Shown in pieces: positions 1 through 8,195 of a DNA stretch of 11,824 nt. The stretch lies in assembly GCA_947306845.1 (NCBI GenBank), contig CAMZHP010000078.1:1-11824 (forward strand), in the 5' to 3' direction. The DNA comes from an uncultured Prevotellaceae bacterium (GTDB lineage: Bacteria; Bacteroidota; Bacteroidia; Bacteroidales; Bacteroidaceae). Positions within the stretch are counted from its first letter, which is position 1. Each line of letters begins with the position of its first letter. The position numbers and the translations under genes were made by a program. The notes under the pieces were generated by a model. That model did not search any database and was not told the DNA's origin. It was given only the letters and a program-made list of their open reading frames with translations.

Positions 1-69
1 TTTTTTTCTAAATCATGCAAATAACAGACATTGTTTCAAAAAAAGCTCGTTTCTTCATTATTATATGCT

Positions 70-77
70 TAACTTTG
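70..77 (+). promoter_or_regulatory. Bacteroidota -7 promoter element upstream of the Ig-like surface protein gene
   Basis: TAACTTTG at 70-77 matches the Bacteroidota primary sigma factor -7 consensus TAnnTTTG at every fixed position. No clear TTG or TTTG -33 element lies 19-21 nt upstream, so the match is one-sided. Transcription would begin near 83-85 and give a leader of about 78 nt, very A/T rich, with no Shine-Dalgarno sequence, as is usual in this phylum. The rest of 1-161 shows no gene. Confidence 0.6.
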
Positions 78-161
78 CAGAACTAAAACAATACTACATT
101 AGTTATCATGTAAATTGTAAAGCATAAATTTATAAAAAAATAACTATAAAACTAAAGTCAA

Positions 162-3100
162 ATGAAAAAAACGTACTTATTTCTTTTAGCCTTATTTGGC
201 ATGATGGCTTCGTATGTCCATGCAGAGGTCATCTTCAAGGCAGATGTTACTACAACAGAGACAGTCTTATTTGCAGCAAGTTCCTCTACGGTAATTTCAA
301 GTAATTATGCCAATATCACAGGCGGCAAAGTTACAGCTATTAATGAACAGGAAATTGCCAAAGAACTTATTGAAAGTAAATCAAATCTTGGAGCCTTTAA
401 GATTACCAATAATAACACTTACTTTAAAGTAGAGCTTGATCAGGCATTACAAGCAGGTGATGTGATAACAGCGAGAGGAACTTCCAGAACAGACACAGAT
501 CTTGGACTTTGGCTATCGACAGCGGAATCTCGACCTAACTCATGCTCTTCCGCTTTGTTAATACCCACTGCAACAGAAGAAAGTTGGGTCGATTTTAGCA
601 GTTACACTGTTACTGCTACCGATGAATTAGTTGGGAAGAATACCTTCTACATTTATCGTAAAACAGGCAAAAGCACTTATTTCGACGAATTCACCATCTC
701 CCGAGTCAAGGAGACACACTTCTTGACCATTAACGACATCTCCGTGCCTACGGACAATACGGTGAACAGTCAGTCGAACCGCTGTGTTTTCGATAATGTT
801 CGTGTACGAGATGCTTCGGACAATGGTGTCTGGCCTAGTGATGCAGAAATCACCATTGAAATATCCAATAGTAACATTGACGGACTGGACGTTAGTAAGA
901 GATTTAACAAACAAGGGACAAGCGTAACGGGGCTTGGCATGCATTGGAGTGCTGGTGCTACCGGAACAGCCTTGATCACCCTGAGCTATGCCGGCAACGA
1001 CAACTATCTGCCCTGCGAGACCAGTTTCCTCCTTCAGGTGACGAAGAAGAACCAAGAGCTCACATGGGCCAGTGACGCCGTGGAAGTGAATTATGGAGGC
1101 ACCGTGAGCAACTCGCTGACTGTCACCCCCACCCGCACCGACGTGGTGTATACCTCTTCTAATGAGAAGATCGCCACCGTGGATGCCAACGGCAATGTCA
1201 CCATCGTCAACGCCGGCGAGTGTGTCATCACTGCATCAACCCCCGAGACCAGCGAATATCTGGCAGCAGAGGCATCCTACGCCCTGACCGTCAACGCCAC
1301 CGGTGCTGACTACACCCTGGCCTTTGCTCAAGACACCGACGAGGTGCCCCTCGGCAACAGCAGCACCATCGCCATCATCTGCTCCGATCCCGGCCTGCAG
1401 TTCGCCTACAAGTTCAGCGACGAGAGTGTGGCAACAGCCAACAGCGAGAACCCCGTGTTCAACGGTAAGTCGAATATCAACACCAAGTATATCGGTTCCA
1501 CCACCGTCACCATCTACCCGACCAATCTCAATGGCAAGCCCTATCATGAGGCAACCTATACCCTGACAGTCATCAAGGGGCAAGTCAACCTGTCGTTCAA
1601 CCCGCAGCAGGGTTCCATCCCCCAGGGAAGCACCATCACCCCGCATCTCAATCTGCCCACGATCTACAAGGAGCATATCACCTCGCTCACCGCAGAGTCT
1701 GCAGACCCGAGCATTGCCAGCGTGCCCTCCAATCTGCTCGTAAAACCTTATTATAATGAGCAAGGCGAAGAGAACGGTTTCACCCGCATCGACGGTGTCA
1801 ACCCCGTCATCACCGGCGTGTCGGAAGGCACCACCACCATCACCGTCACCTTAAAGTCTGACGCCTATGAGGACTGCACCGCCACCTACACCATCACCGT
1901 GGTCGCAGCCGGCACCAACGACTTCCAATGGGTAGATAACACACCCATCTACTTCTATCAGGATGACTACATCATGATGCCCGACGTGAAAGGCAGCTTC
2001 TCTGGCAACAACAGCACATCTGCAGACAATGGCTATCTTTATGGCATCAAGCTGGACGGCACTGTGGTGCTCAGCTCTAAAACCTATCAGAAGGCAGATG
2101 GCGAAACCAACGCCCCCGGTGTGCCCAACTTCAGGATTGAGAGTACCGGTGACGGCGGCGAAGCTCTGATTTTCCTCGTCAACGGCAAAAGTGCAAGGAC
2201 AAACCGTCTATTCATCTATGGTAAGACCGCCGGCACCGTGAAACTCGTTGCATCCGATGACCAAAACCCCGATAAGACAATTGAGCGTATCCTCACCATC
2301 TGGCCCGTCGCAGACATTGAGGCCGAACTTGAGGAACAGCGCAGCGAGATGACCCTGCCTTACACTTGGGACTTCACCAAGCCCATCAACACCGCCGACC
2401 TCAACGCCTCCTACTGGGTGGATGACAACAGATATATGGATGAGTTCGAAGTGACCGACGTTGAAGGCACCACACAGACCTTCAATTACTATCAGTTGGG
2501 TATCGGCTCCGCCTTCAACTTCAACTATGCCAACTCAGTATCATCTGGGGATGCTGCGAATCCTCTTAAAGTCACTGTTAACAGGCAAAGTTCCAACCAT
2601 TATACCACCAACACCGTGCGCAACTTCGTGGGTCAGAACACCGTGATGCCCGAGTTTGCAGGTATGAAGGTTGCTCTCGGCAACACCTCTGGCATCTGGT
2701 ATAACAAGCGCGACCGTATGCGTATCTACAAAGAGGGTCACCCCTACAAAGGCTCCTACGTCTATTTTCAAGGCAACACCCACTATCTCATTTTGCCAGT
2801 GCCTGATGCCAAAGCTACGAGCGCCCTTGAGAACAAGACCATCAAACTGTTTGTGAAAGGCTGGACAAACGAACCCAGCAAGAACATCTGGATCGATAAG
2901 GTGGCCAGTGCCAATGAGACCTCATTCACCCAAGACATCAAAGGTATCACAGACAATATCTCTTATACGGGCGACGGTGGCACCTATTTCATCAATGAGT
3001 TCGACGTTCCTCTCGACGGTAGCGTGAAGTATATCCGTCTGGCCCTCGATGCCAATACGGCACTCCACTGGATTGCCTACTCCACCCAGGCCAAGGAGAT

Positions 3101-3761
3101 TACAGGCAACTTTGGCAACTACGCCACCTACAGCTATCCTTGGGACCTCGACGTAGCCAAGACGAAGGAAGCCAACACGACCCTCACCGACGCCTATGCC
3201 TGTGTACCTTCTTCACACACCAATATCAAGACCACTCCGCTTAACACCGTGGTCGCTGGTGACGGCATGCTCCTCGAAGGCTCGGCATCTGACTACTACT
3301 TCATCGCCACTGGTCACAACACCGACAGCTACAGCTGCTCCACCACCTCTGCCGACGGTGCCAGTGTGAGCAATCAGCTCGTGGGCAACTCCACCGACAG
3401 CCCTGTCTCCCTCACCGGAACATTGGGTATGGAAGCCTACAGCGGCGGTGACCTCGACTACATCCTGTCTTCGAGCGGCTTCCGCTGGAGCAACCCCAAA
3501 GAGACAGACGACCAGGTGGGATTCTACATCGCACTGACCGGTGCTACCGTGCCCGCCTTCGGCGCCTATCTGCACATGAGCGAGAGCGACATCCTGAAAG
3601 GCAATGACGGCTTCTTCTCCATTGACGAAACCGACGGCATCGCCGACATGACCCGCAAGCCTGTGGACGACGGCGTGTACTACAACCTCAACGGTGTGCG
3701 CGTGGACAACCCCACCAAGGGTGTCTATGTGGTGAACGGAAAGAAAGTGGTCGTGAAGTAA
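162..3761 (+). CDS. Secreted multidomain protein with bacterial Ig-like (Big_2-type) domains and conserved C-terminal tail
   Basis: 1199-residue exported protein of unknown precise role, probably a cell-surface or adhesion protein. Residues 1-22 form a signal peptide (KK, hydrophobic core, cleavage near HAE). Residues 23-183 are a beta-rich module ending in 'TFYIYRKTGKSTYFDEFTI', a pattern seen in carbohydrate-binding-like domains of Bacteroidales surface proteins. Residues about 186-295, 297-377 and 380-585 look like tandem Ig-like units; the second carries the typical Big_2 signature 'YTSSNEKIATVDANGNVT'. A further Ig-like edge lies near 690-720. Beyond about 735 ('LPYTWDFTKP') is a long beta-rich region with no catalytic motif I recognise. 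The last 30 residues have the 'YYNLNGVRV...KGVYVVNGKKVVVK' tail, which resembles type IX secretion/Por sorting tails, but that role is inferred. A small peptide gene follows after 25 nt. The first roughly 750 bp are much more AT rich than the rest. The reading frame is certain; the function is not. Confidence 0.88.
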   Translation: MKKTYLFLLALFGMMASYVHAEVIFKADVTTTETVLFAASSSTVISSNYANITGGKVTAINEQEIAKELIESKSNLGAFKITNNNTYFKVELDQALQAGDVITARGTSRTDTDLGLWLSTAESRPNSCSSALLIPTATEESWVDFSSYTVTATDELVGKNTFYIYRKTGKSTYFDEFTISRVKETHFLTINDISVPTDNTVNSQSNRCVFDNVRVRDASDNGVWPSDAEITIEISNSNIDGLDVSKRFNKQGTSVTGLGMHWSAGATGTALITLSYAGNDNYLPCETSFLLQVTKKNQELTWASDAVEVNYGGTVSNSLTVTPTRTDVVYTSSNEKIATVDANGNVTIVNAGECVITASTPETSEYLAAEASYALTVNATGADYTLAFAQDTDEVPLGNSSTIAIICSDPGLQFAYKFSDESVATANSENPVFNGKSNINTKYIGSTTVTIYPTNLNGKPYHEATYTLTVIKGQVNLSFNPQQGSIPQGSTITPHLNLPTIYKEHITSLTAESADPSIASVPSNLLVKPYYNEQGEENGFTRIDGVNPVITGVSEGTTTITVTLKSDAYEDCTATYTITVVAAGTNDFQWVDNTPIYFYQDDYIMMPDVKGSFSGNNSTSADNGYLYGIKLDGTVVLSSKTYQKADGETNAPGVPNFRIESTGDGGEALIFLVNGKSARTNRLFIYGKTAGTVKLVASDDQNPDKTIERILTIWPVADIEAELEEQRSEMTLPYTWDFTKPINTADLNASYWVDDNRYMDEFEVTDVEGTTQTFNYYQLGIGSAFNFNYANSVSSGDAANPLKVTVNRQSSNHYTTNTVRNFVGQNTVMPEFAGMKVALGNTSGIWYNKRDRMRIYKEGHPYKGSYVYFQGNTHYLILPVPDAKATSALENKTIKLFVKGWTNEPSKNIWIDKVASANETSFTQDIKGITDNISYTGDGGTYFINEFDVPLDGSVKYIRLALDANTALHWIAYSTQAKEITGNFGNYATYSYPWDLDVAKTKEANTTLTDAYACVPSSHTNIKTTPLNTVVAGDGMLLEGSASDYYFIATGHNTDSYSCSTTSADGASVSNQLVGNSTDSPVSLTGTLGMEAYSGGDLDYILSSSGFRWSNPKETDDQVGFYIALTGATVPAFGAYLHMSESDILKGNDGFFSIDETDGIADMTRKPVDDGVYYNLNGVRVDNPTKGVYVVNGKKVVVK

Positions 3762-3786
3762 TCATCATCAAACATCTACATGAATC

Positions 3787-3975
3787 ATGAAAAGAATATA
3801 TAGCCAACCCTTGACAGAGATTACGGTGCTCAACCTGAAGAACAGCACGCTCGACATCCATGCCGGTGACACCAGTTTCCGTGCCGACGGCGAAGGCGGT
3901 GCCAACACCTTCGAATTTGATGACAACGGCGAGTTGGAACAGGAACTCGCGCAGCCCAAGTCTCTCTGGGAATAA
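3787..3975 (+). CDS. Small acidic peptide (62 aa) following the Ig-like surface protein
   Basis: A 62-residue protein starting 'MKRIYSQPLTEITVLNLK' with an acidic, glycine-containing second half (several D and E between 33 and 53) and ending 'PKSLWE'. There is no signal peptide or membrane segment. It begins 25 nt after the upstream stop and precedes two hairpins, so it is probably co-transcribed with the large gene. The opening 'MK.IY..P.TE' and a tryptophan next to an acidic residue near the C-terminus resemble, from memory, many unannotated small Bacteroidales/Prevotella proteins. The peptide at 7898-8101 shares start, position and size. Another ATG at 3780 leads to an immediate stop in a different frame, which supports the start at 3787. 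The function is unknown; a non-coding tail cannot be excluded, but the matched second copy argues for a gene. Confidence 0.62.
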   Translation: MKRIYSQPLTEITVLNLKNSTLDIHAGDTSFRADGEGGANTFEFDDNGELEQELAQPKSLWE

Positions 3976-3988
3976 GAAACCAATGCCA

Positions 3989-4018
3989 TGCCCCCGGGTG
4001 GACTTCCATCCGGGGGCA
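3989..4018 (+). terminator. GC-rich hairpin after the first small peptide gene
   Basis: A 13-bp stem (left arm 3989-4001, right arm 4006-4018, one G-T pair) closes a four-base loop (4002-4005), starting 13 nt after the peptide stop. It is followed by AAAA-GC, not a T tract, so it may be a 3'-end stabiliser or attenuating hairpin rather than a classical intrinsic terminator. Confidence 0.55.
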
Positions 4019-4035
4019 AAAGCAGAAAGACATAC

Positions 4036-4067
4036 AATGAGGCGGGACTTCGCTCCCCCCTCATTTT
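4036..4067 (+). terminator. Second hairpin with short T run, probable terminator
   Basis: AATGAGG (4036-4042) and GGGA (4044-4047) pair with TCCC (4054-4057) and CCTCATT (4059-4065), leaving a C/C mismatch and a six-base loop. TTG then TCC follow, so the T tract is short. Together with the hairpin at 3989-4018 it separates the Ig-like unit from the pectate lyase unit. TCATTTTG at 4061-4068 overlaps its end and is one base off the TAnnTTTG promoter consensus, so the lyase could have its own start here, but no -33 element is evident. Confidence 0.55.
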
Positions 4068-4126
4068 GTCCGTTTCAAGGGAGTGTGCCCAAAGAGGCAC
4101 GTACAGCAACGATCAAAGCATCCAAT

Positions 4127-7100
4127 ATGAAAAACAACAGCGTGAAGACCTTATGGCGCAGAAATGTGCTCACCGCATCTCTCATGATAGGGATGACAGC
4201 CGGCGCACACGCCCAGAAGGTCGATTTCAACAACAACACAGAGAATGAAGTGGCGCGCACCGCCACCGGTTACACGGCATGGGTGGTGAGCGACATCACT
4301 TCCACCGGCACACAGTCGATGACCTTCGACAATGGTGTGACCATGACCATCAGCCTCGGCGAAGGGAGCATGGCCAACAGGATTACCAGAAGCTGGAACA
4401 AGAACCTTGTCAGTGCGGGCGATGAGCTGCGGCTCATCCAGGACGGCATCATCGGCAAGAAAGGCGGCGACCAGCTCACTTCTGGGATGGCCGCCATCAA
4501 GGTGACACTCTCCGGACTGAGCGCGGGCCAGCACTCCGTGACCGCCTACCACAACTTCGTGGACCGTGGCATCACCAACTGTCCGCCCATCAGCGTGAAA
4601 CTCGGCAGCACCGTCGTGCAGAGCGGTATCGCCCAGACCTATTGTGAGACCTCACTCACCAAGGCCGCCACGGCCAAGACATCGGTGGAGTTCACCACCT
4701 CTGACAACGAGCAGGTGGAGATCACCTACTACACCGTTCCCGCCGACGGCGTGACCTACGACTGCACCTCGTTCTGCATCAACGGCATTGAGATCGGCGA
4801 AGTGTCCGGCGACAAACGAGCCACCACCCCGTCGCCCGAGAATGGCGACTACCATGCCGTGTTCAGCAACGGCAGCGTCACCCTCTCCTGGGAGGCCGCC
4901 TCCGGTGCCACGACGCACACCGTCTATGTGGCCGAAAGTGCAGCAGCACTGAGCACTGCCACCGGCACATCTACCACTGCCACTACCCTCACCAAGAGTG
5001 GGCTGTCGCCCCTGAAGCGCTACTACTGGCGGGTGGACGAGACCATCGACGGTGAGACCTACCCCGGCGAGGTATGGGAGTTCCAGCCCCGCCGCGATGC
5101 CTTCCCCGGTGCTGAGGGCTATGGACGCTACGCCATCGGCGGCCGCGGGGCCGGAGACGGCATCGTCTATCATGTCACCTCCCTTGACGACAATGTCAGC
5201 AACCCCGCCGAAGGTACCTTCCGCTACGGTATCACCCAACTGAGCGGTCCGCGCACCATCGTTTTCGACGTGGCCGGCGTGATCACCCTCCAGGGACGCC
5301 TCACATGCAGCGACAAATATGTGACCATCGCCGGACAGACTGCCCCGGGGCGCGGCATCATGTTCAAGGCAGCACCCTTCGGTATGGCCAGCGATGGCAT
5401 CACACGCTTCGTCCGCGCTCGCCTCGGACATCTCGGGGTGAGTTCGGAGAGCACCGGACTCGATGGACTGGGCATGGCCGGCAACGACCACAGCATCATG
5501 GACCACTGCTCCATCTCTTGGACCATCGACGAGGGCTTCTCCTCGCGCAACGCCAAGAACATCACGCTGCAGCGCACGCTCATCTCTGAGGCCCTCAACG
5601 TGGCCGGCCATCCCAACTACAGCGCCGGCACTGGACATGGCTATGCTGCCACCATCGGCGGCGGTGAGATGGGAGGAAAAGGCAGTTCGTTCCACCACAA
5701 CCTCCTGGCCCACAACGAGGGGCGCAACTGGAGTATGAGTGGCGGACTCGACGGAGCCGGCTACTATGACGGCCACCACGACATGTTCAACAACGTGTGC
5801 TACAATTGGGGCAGCCGTGCCACCGACGGCGGCACCCATGAGGGGCAGTTCGTCAACAACTACTACAAGATGGGACAGGCCACCACGCAGAAGATCCTGC
5901 TCAAGGCCGACCTCGAAGGCACCGGCATGGGAAGTCAGGCCTACTATGTGAGCGGCAACATCCGTGAGAACAAGGACGGCTCCATCACCAACGACGCAGA
6001 GAATGAAACCTACAAATACACCCTGAGTGGCGGACAGACACTCGACTGGACGGTGTTCCAGAGCCAGCCTTTCTTCGAATCCATGGCCACCATCGAGACG
6101 GCACAATCCGCCTTTCGCAACGTGCTCAGCGACGTGGGGTGCAACCAGCCCGAGCTGGACAACCACGACATCCGCATGGTGGATGAGACCCTTAACCGCA
6201 CCTACACCACCACCGGCAGCTACGACAACGTCAGCGACGGACTCATCGACTCCGAGGAGGACAGCGGCTGCGAGGGATTCAGCGGACTGAACATCATCAC
6301 CGAGAGCAGGGCCGCCGACTGGGACACCGACCAAGACGGTATCCCCGATTGGTTTGAGACCGCCAAGGGATGGAGCACCACCACCGCTAACAACAACGCC
6401 TGCGACGATGAGGTGGGCTATTACACCAACTTGGAGGAATACCTCAACTGGATGGCAGAGCCTCATTTCTACAACCTCACCACCGGCACGCCGGAGACTA
6501 TTAACCTCTCTGACTATTTCGCCGGCTACACCAGTGCCACATACACCATCAGTGCCAACGGCTTGAACACCTCCCTATCCGGCACGCAGCTCACCTTCAT
6601 CCCGACCAAGGGCGGACTCACCTCCTTCTCCGTCACCGCCTCACAGGGCGGCATCTCCCTCACGCGCACCTTCAACGTGCATGCCGAGGGCGAGGACACC
6701 GAGGAAGAAGTGTATGAGGAGTTGACCACCACCGAGGGATGGACTGCAGGGAGCAATGCTACCATTACCAACAGCACCTACAAATCCACCACCGGCACCA
6801 CCGATGACAAAAACTGCGTGTGGAATTTCTCCAACGGCTTCAAAGTGGGCAGGACGACAGGTGACGGAGGCTACCAAAGTGCTACCAACAATGGCGACAG
6901 AGACTTTATCAAATACTCCGCCAACTACGAGTACACCATCACCATCCCCGAGGGGGTGAGGGTCACCGGCATCGACTTCTTCGGCTACAGCAACAACGAT
7001 AGCGAAGGGGCCTACATCGCCACCGTCAACGGCACGGATTATGAGAGCACGGAATACACGCTTCCCAGCAGGACGATCAGCTATTCGGAGTTTCCCACCT

Positions 7101-7885
7101 ATCACTTCGACTTCAGCACACCGGTGGAAGGAACATTGACGTTCACCGCCAAGGGAAAGCAGGTGTGTCTGCAGATCACGCTCTACACCGAGGAAGTGAA
7201 TACGGTGGACTGCCTTGTGCTCAAGGAGTCGGCCACGGTCTATGCCACCTCGACCGGTCCCATCGAGGCACGGACATACGGTAAAGTGCGCTTGGAGCGC
7301 ACCCTCTCCAATAGTTATTACAGCACGCTGTGTGTGCCGTTTGCCCTGTCGGCAGAGGAAATCAGCAAGACGTTCGGCAATGGCGAGGTGCTCGCCCTGA
7401 AGAGCGTCCATGGCACTGTGATGAAGTTCGATGCCGTGGAGTCGATGGAGGCCGGTGTGCCCTACATCGTCAAGCCTGAGACCACCGTGGAGAATCCGGA
7501 GTTTGAGAACATGGCCATCGCCGATGTCGCCGCCGGCACGTCGGAGATTGACGGATATGCCTACACCGGCCACTATGAGCGCTACCGCATGCCCCATCAG
7601 AGCAACGAGCTGTTTTTGGGTACCGACGGGAAGCTGAAATGGCCGAAGGCCTATCCCGCCAACTACACCTATGGTCTGAGGGCTACATTCACTGTGCCCG
7701 ACGGTGCTGCCTCCAACGTGCAGGTGCTGCTCGAAGGTGCCACCAACGGGATGCTCACCGTGGAAGCCGGACAGTGGAAGAAGGCAGAGGGCATCTATAA
7801 CCTCAACGGCCAGGCTATCAATGCCGGTAGACAGTTGCCCAAAGGCATTTACATCGTGAATGGAAAGAAAATGGTAATCAGATAA
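4127..7885 (+). CDS. Secreted PL1-family pectate lyase with fibronectin III and accessory beta-sandwich domains
   Basis: 1252-residue exported enzyme expected to cleave polygalacturonate (pectin) by calcium-dependent beta-elimination. I place the start at ATG 4127, because it gives 'MKNNSVKTLWRRN', a hydrophobic core and a cleavage site near AHAQ (residue 30); the open frame reaches further back to 3860 but would overlap the small peptide gene and the hairpins. Order: residues 31-228, beta-rich module; about 243-322, fibronectin III-like; about 324-780, right-handed beta-helix PL1 region starting 'AFPGAEGYGRYAIGGRG', with 'PRTIVFDVAGVI', 'VTIAGQTAPGRGI', 'IMDHCSISWTIDE' (likely calcium ligands D459, D468/E469) and 'FHHNLLAHNEGRN' (R533 the probable catalytic arginine); 732-743 'WDTDQDGIPDWF', a calcium-binding-type loop common at the end of such lyases; about 783-855, Ig-like; about 861-1022, further beta-sandwich; about 1045-1205, a C-terminal domain common in Prevotella surface proteins; 1221-1252, 'IYNLNG...KGIYIVNGKK' tail. 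A small peptide gene follows after 12 nt. Family assignment is from recognised motifs; substrate is inferred. Confidence 0.9.
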   Translation: MKNNSVKTLWRRNVLTASLMIGMTAGAHAQKVDFNNNTENEVARTATGYTAWVVSDITSTGTQSMTFDNGVTMTISLGEGSMANRITRSWNKNLVSAGDELRLIQDGIIGKKGGDQLTSGMAAIKVTLSGLSAGQHSVTAYHNFVDRGITNCPPISVKLGSTVVQSGIAQTYCETSLTKAATAKTSVEFTTSDNEQVEITYYTVPADGVTYDCTSFCINGIEIGEVSGDKRATTPSPENGDYHAVFSNGSVTLSWEAASGATTHTVYVAESAAALSTATGTSTTATTLTKSGLSPLKRYYWRVDETIDGETYPGEVWEFQPRRDAFPGAEGYGRYAIGGRGAGDGIVYHVTSLDDNVSNPAEGTFRYGITQLSGPRTIVFDVAGVITLQGRLTCSDKYVTIAGQTAPGRGIMFKAAPFGMASDGITRFVRARLGHLGVSSESTGLDGLGMAGNDHSIMDHCSISWTIDEGFSSRNAKNITLQRTLISEALNVAGHPNYSAGTGHGYAATIGGGEMGGKGSSFHHNLLAHNEGRNWSMSGGLDGAGYYDGHHDMFNNVCYNWGSRATDGGTHEGQFVNNYYKMGQATTQKILLKADLEGTGMGSQAYYVSGNIRENKDGSITNDAENETYKYTLSGGQTLDWTVFQSQPFFESMATIETAQSAFRNVLSDVGCNQPELDNHDIRMVDETLNRTYTTTGSYDNVSDGLIDSEEDSGCEGFSGLNIITESRAADWDTDQDGIPDWFETAKGWSTTTANNNACDDEVGYYTNLEEYLNWMAEPHFYNLTTGTPETINLSDYFAGYTSATYTISANGLNTSLSGTQLTFIPTKGGLTSFSVTASQGGISLTRTFNVHAEGEDTEEEVYEELTTTEGWTAGSNATITNSTYKSTTGTTDDKNCVWNFSNGFKVGRTTGDGGYQSATNNGDRDFIKYSANYEYTITIPEGVRVTGIDFFGYSNNDSEGAYIATVNGTDYESTEYTLPSRTISYSEFPTYHFDFSTPVEGTLTFTAKGKQVCLQITLYTEEVNTVDCLVLKESATVYATSTGPIEARTYGKVRLERTLSNSYYSTLCVPFALSAEEISKTFGNGEVLALKSVHGTVMKFDAVESMEAGVPYIVKPETTVENPEFENMAIADVAAGTSEIDGYAYTGHYERYRMPHQSNELFLGTDGKLKWPKAYPANYTYGLRATFTVPDGAASNVQVLLEGATNGMLTVEAGQWKKAEGIYNLNGQAINAGRQLPKGIYIVNGKKMVIR

Positions 7886-7897
7886 ACACCGACACCC

Positions 7898-8101
7898 ATG
7901 AGACAGAAAAAGATATATCTCGCGCCGGAGACAACCAGTGAACCAGGCCTGGACAACAGGTGTTTCTGCACCTTCTCCGTAGACACCTCCAAATCTGGGG
8001 AGGAGACTGATGCCTCTGAGGCCGCTGCCGACGAATCGAGGCTCTGGGACAGTTGTGGTGGTGCTTCATCCGACAGACTGGAAAACCGTTTCTCTGATTA
8101 A
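7898..8101 (+). CDS. Small acidic peptide (67 aa) following the pectate lyase
   Basis: A 67-residue protein beginning 'MRQKKIYLAPETTSEP', with an acidic/serine-rich middle (residues 29-47), 'SRLWDS' at 47-52 and three cysteines (22, 24, 53). No signal peptide or membrane helix is visible. It starts 12 nt after the pectate lyase stop and is followed after 15 nt by a strong hairpin, so it is most likely the last gene of the lyase transcript. It matches the peptide at 3787-3975 in its basic IY..P.T opening, size, acidity, LW-acid pair near the end and location behind a large exported protein. Overall sequence identity between the two is low. No function can be assigned; a cytoplasmic accessory or leader-like role is speculation. 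Confidence 0.6.
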   Translation: MRQKKIYLAPETTSEPGLDNRCFCTFSVDTSKSGEETDASEAAADESRLWDSCGGASSDRLENRFSD

Positions 8102-8116
8102 CAAGCCAGAACCTAT

Positions 8117-8158
8117 ATACTCAAGGGGGGCGAACATTGGTCCGCCCCCCTTGAGTAT
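8117..8158. terminator. Perfect 16-bp inverted repeat between convergent genes, probable bidirectional terminator
   Basis: Left arm 8117-8132 and right arm 8143-8158 are exact reverse complements around a 10-nt loop, with a run of six G paired to six C. It lies 15 nt beyond the small peptide stop and 37 nt beyond the stop of the convergent LRR gene. Neither side has a long T tract, but position and stem strength fit a shared terminator for both strands. Confidence 0.75.
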
Positions 8159-8195
8159 GTTCTTATGTTACGACCCGTCCTGGGTTGTCGCGAGA

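Noticed and set aside
4061..4068. TCATTTTG as a separate promoter for the pectate lyase
   Set aside because: It is one base off the -7 consensus, overlaps the hairpin end and has no -33 element at the right distance. It is possible but too weak to annotate.
3860..4126. 89-residue N-terminal extension of the pectate lyase frame
   Set aside because: It would overlap the small peptide gene in another frame and run through two hairpins. Starting at 4127 gives a normal signal peptide.
4652..6466. Long minus-strand open frame (604 codons) opposite the pectate lyase gene
   Set aside because: It is antisense to a clearly functional PL1 domain in GC-rich DNA. Its translation is rich in G, V, A and H with no recognisable motif, typical of a shadow frame.
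6641..7597. Minus-strand open frame of 318 codons
   Set aside because: It is antisense to the C-terminal domains of the pectate lyase, has no motif and shows low-complexity composition; a shadow frame.
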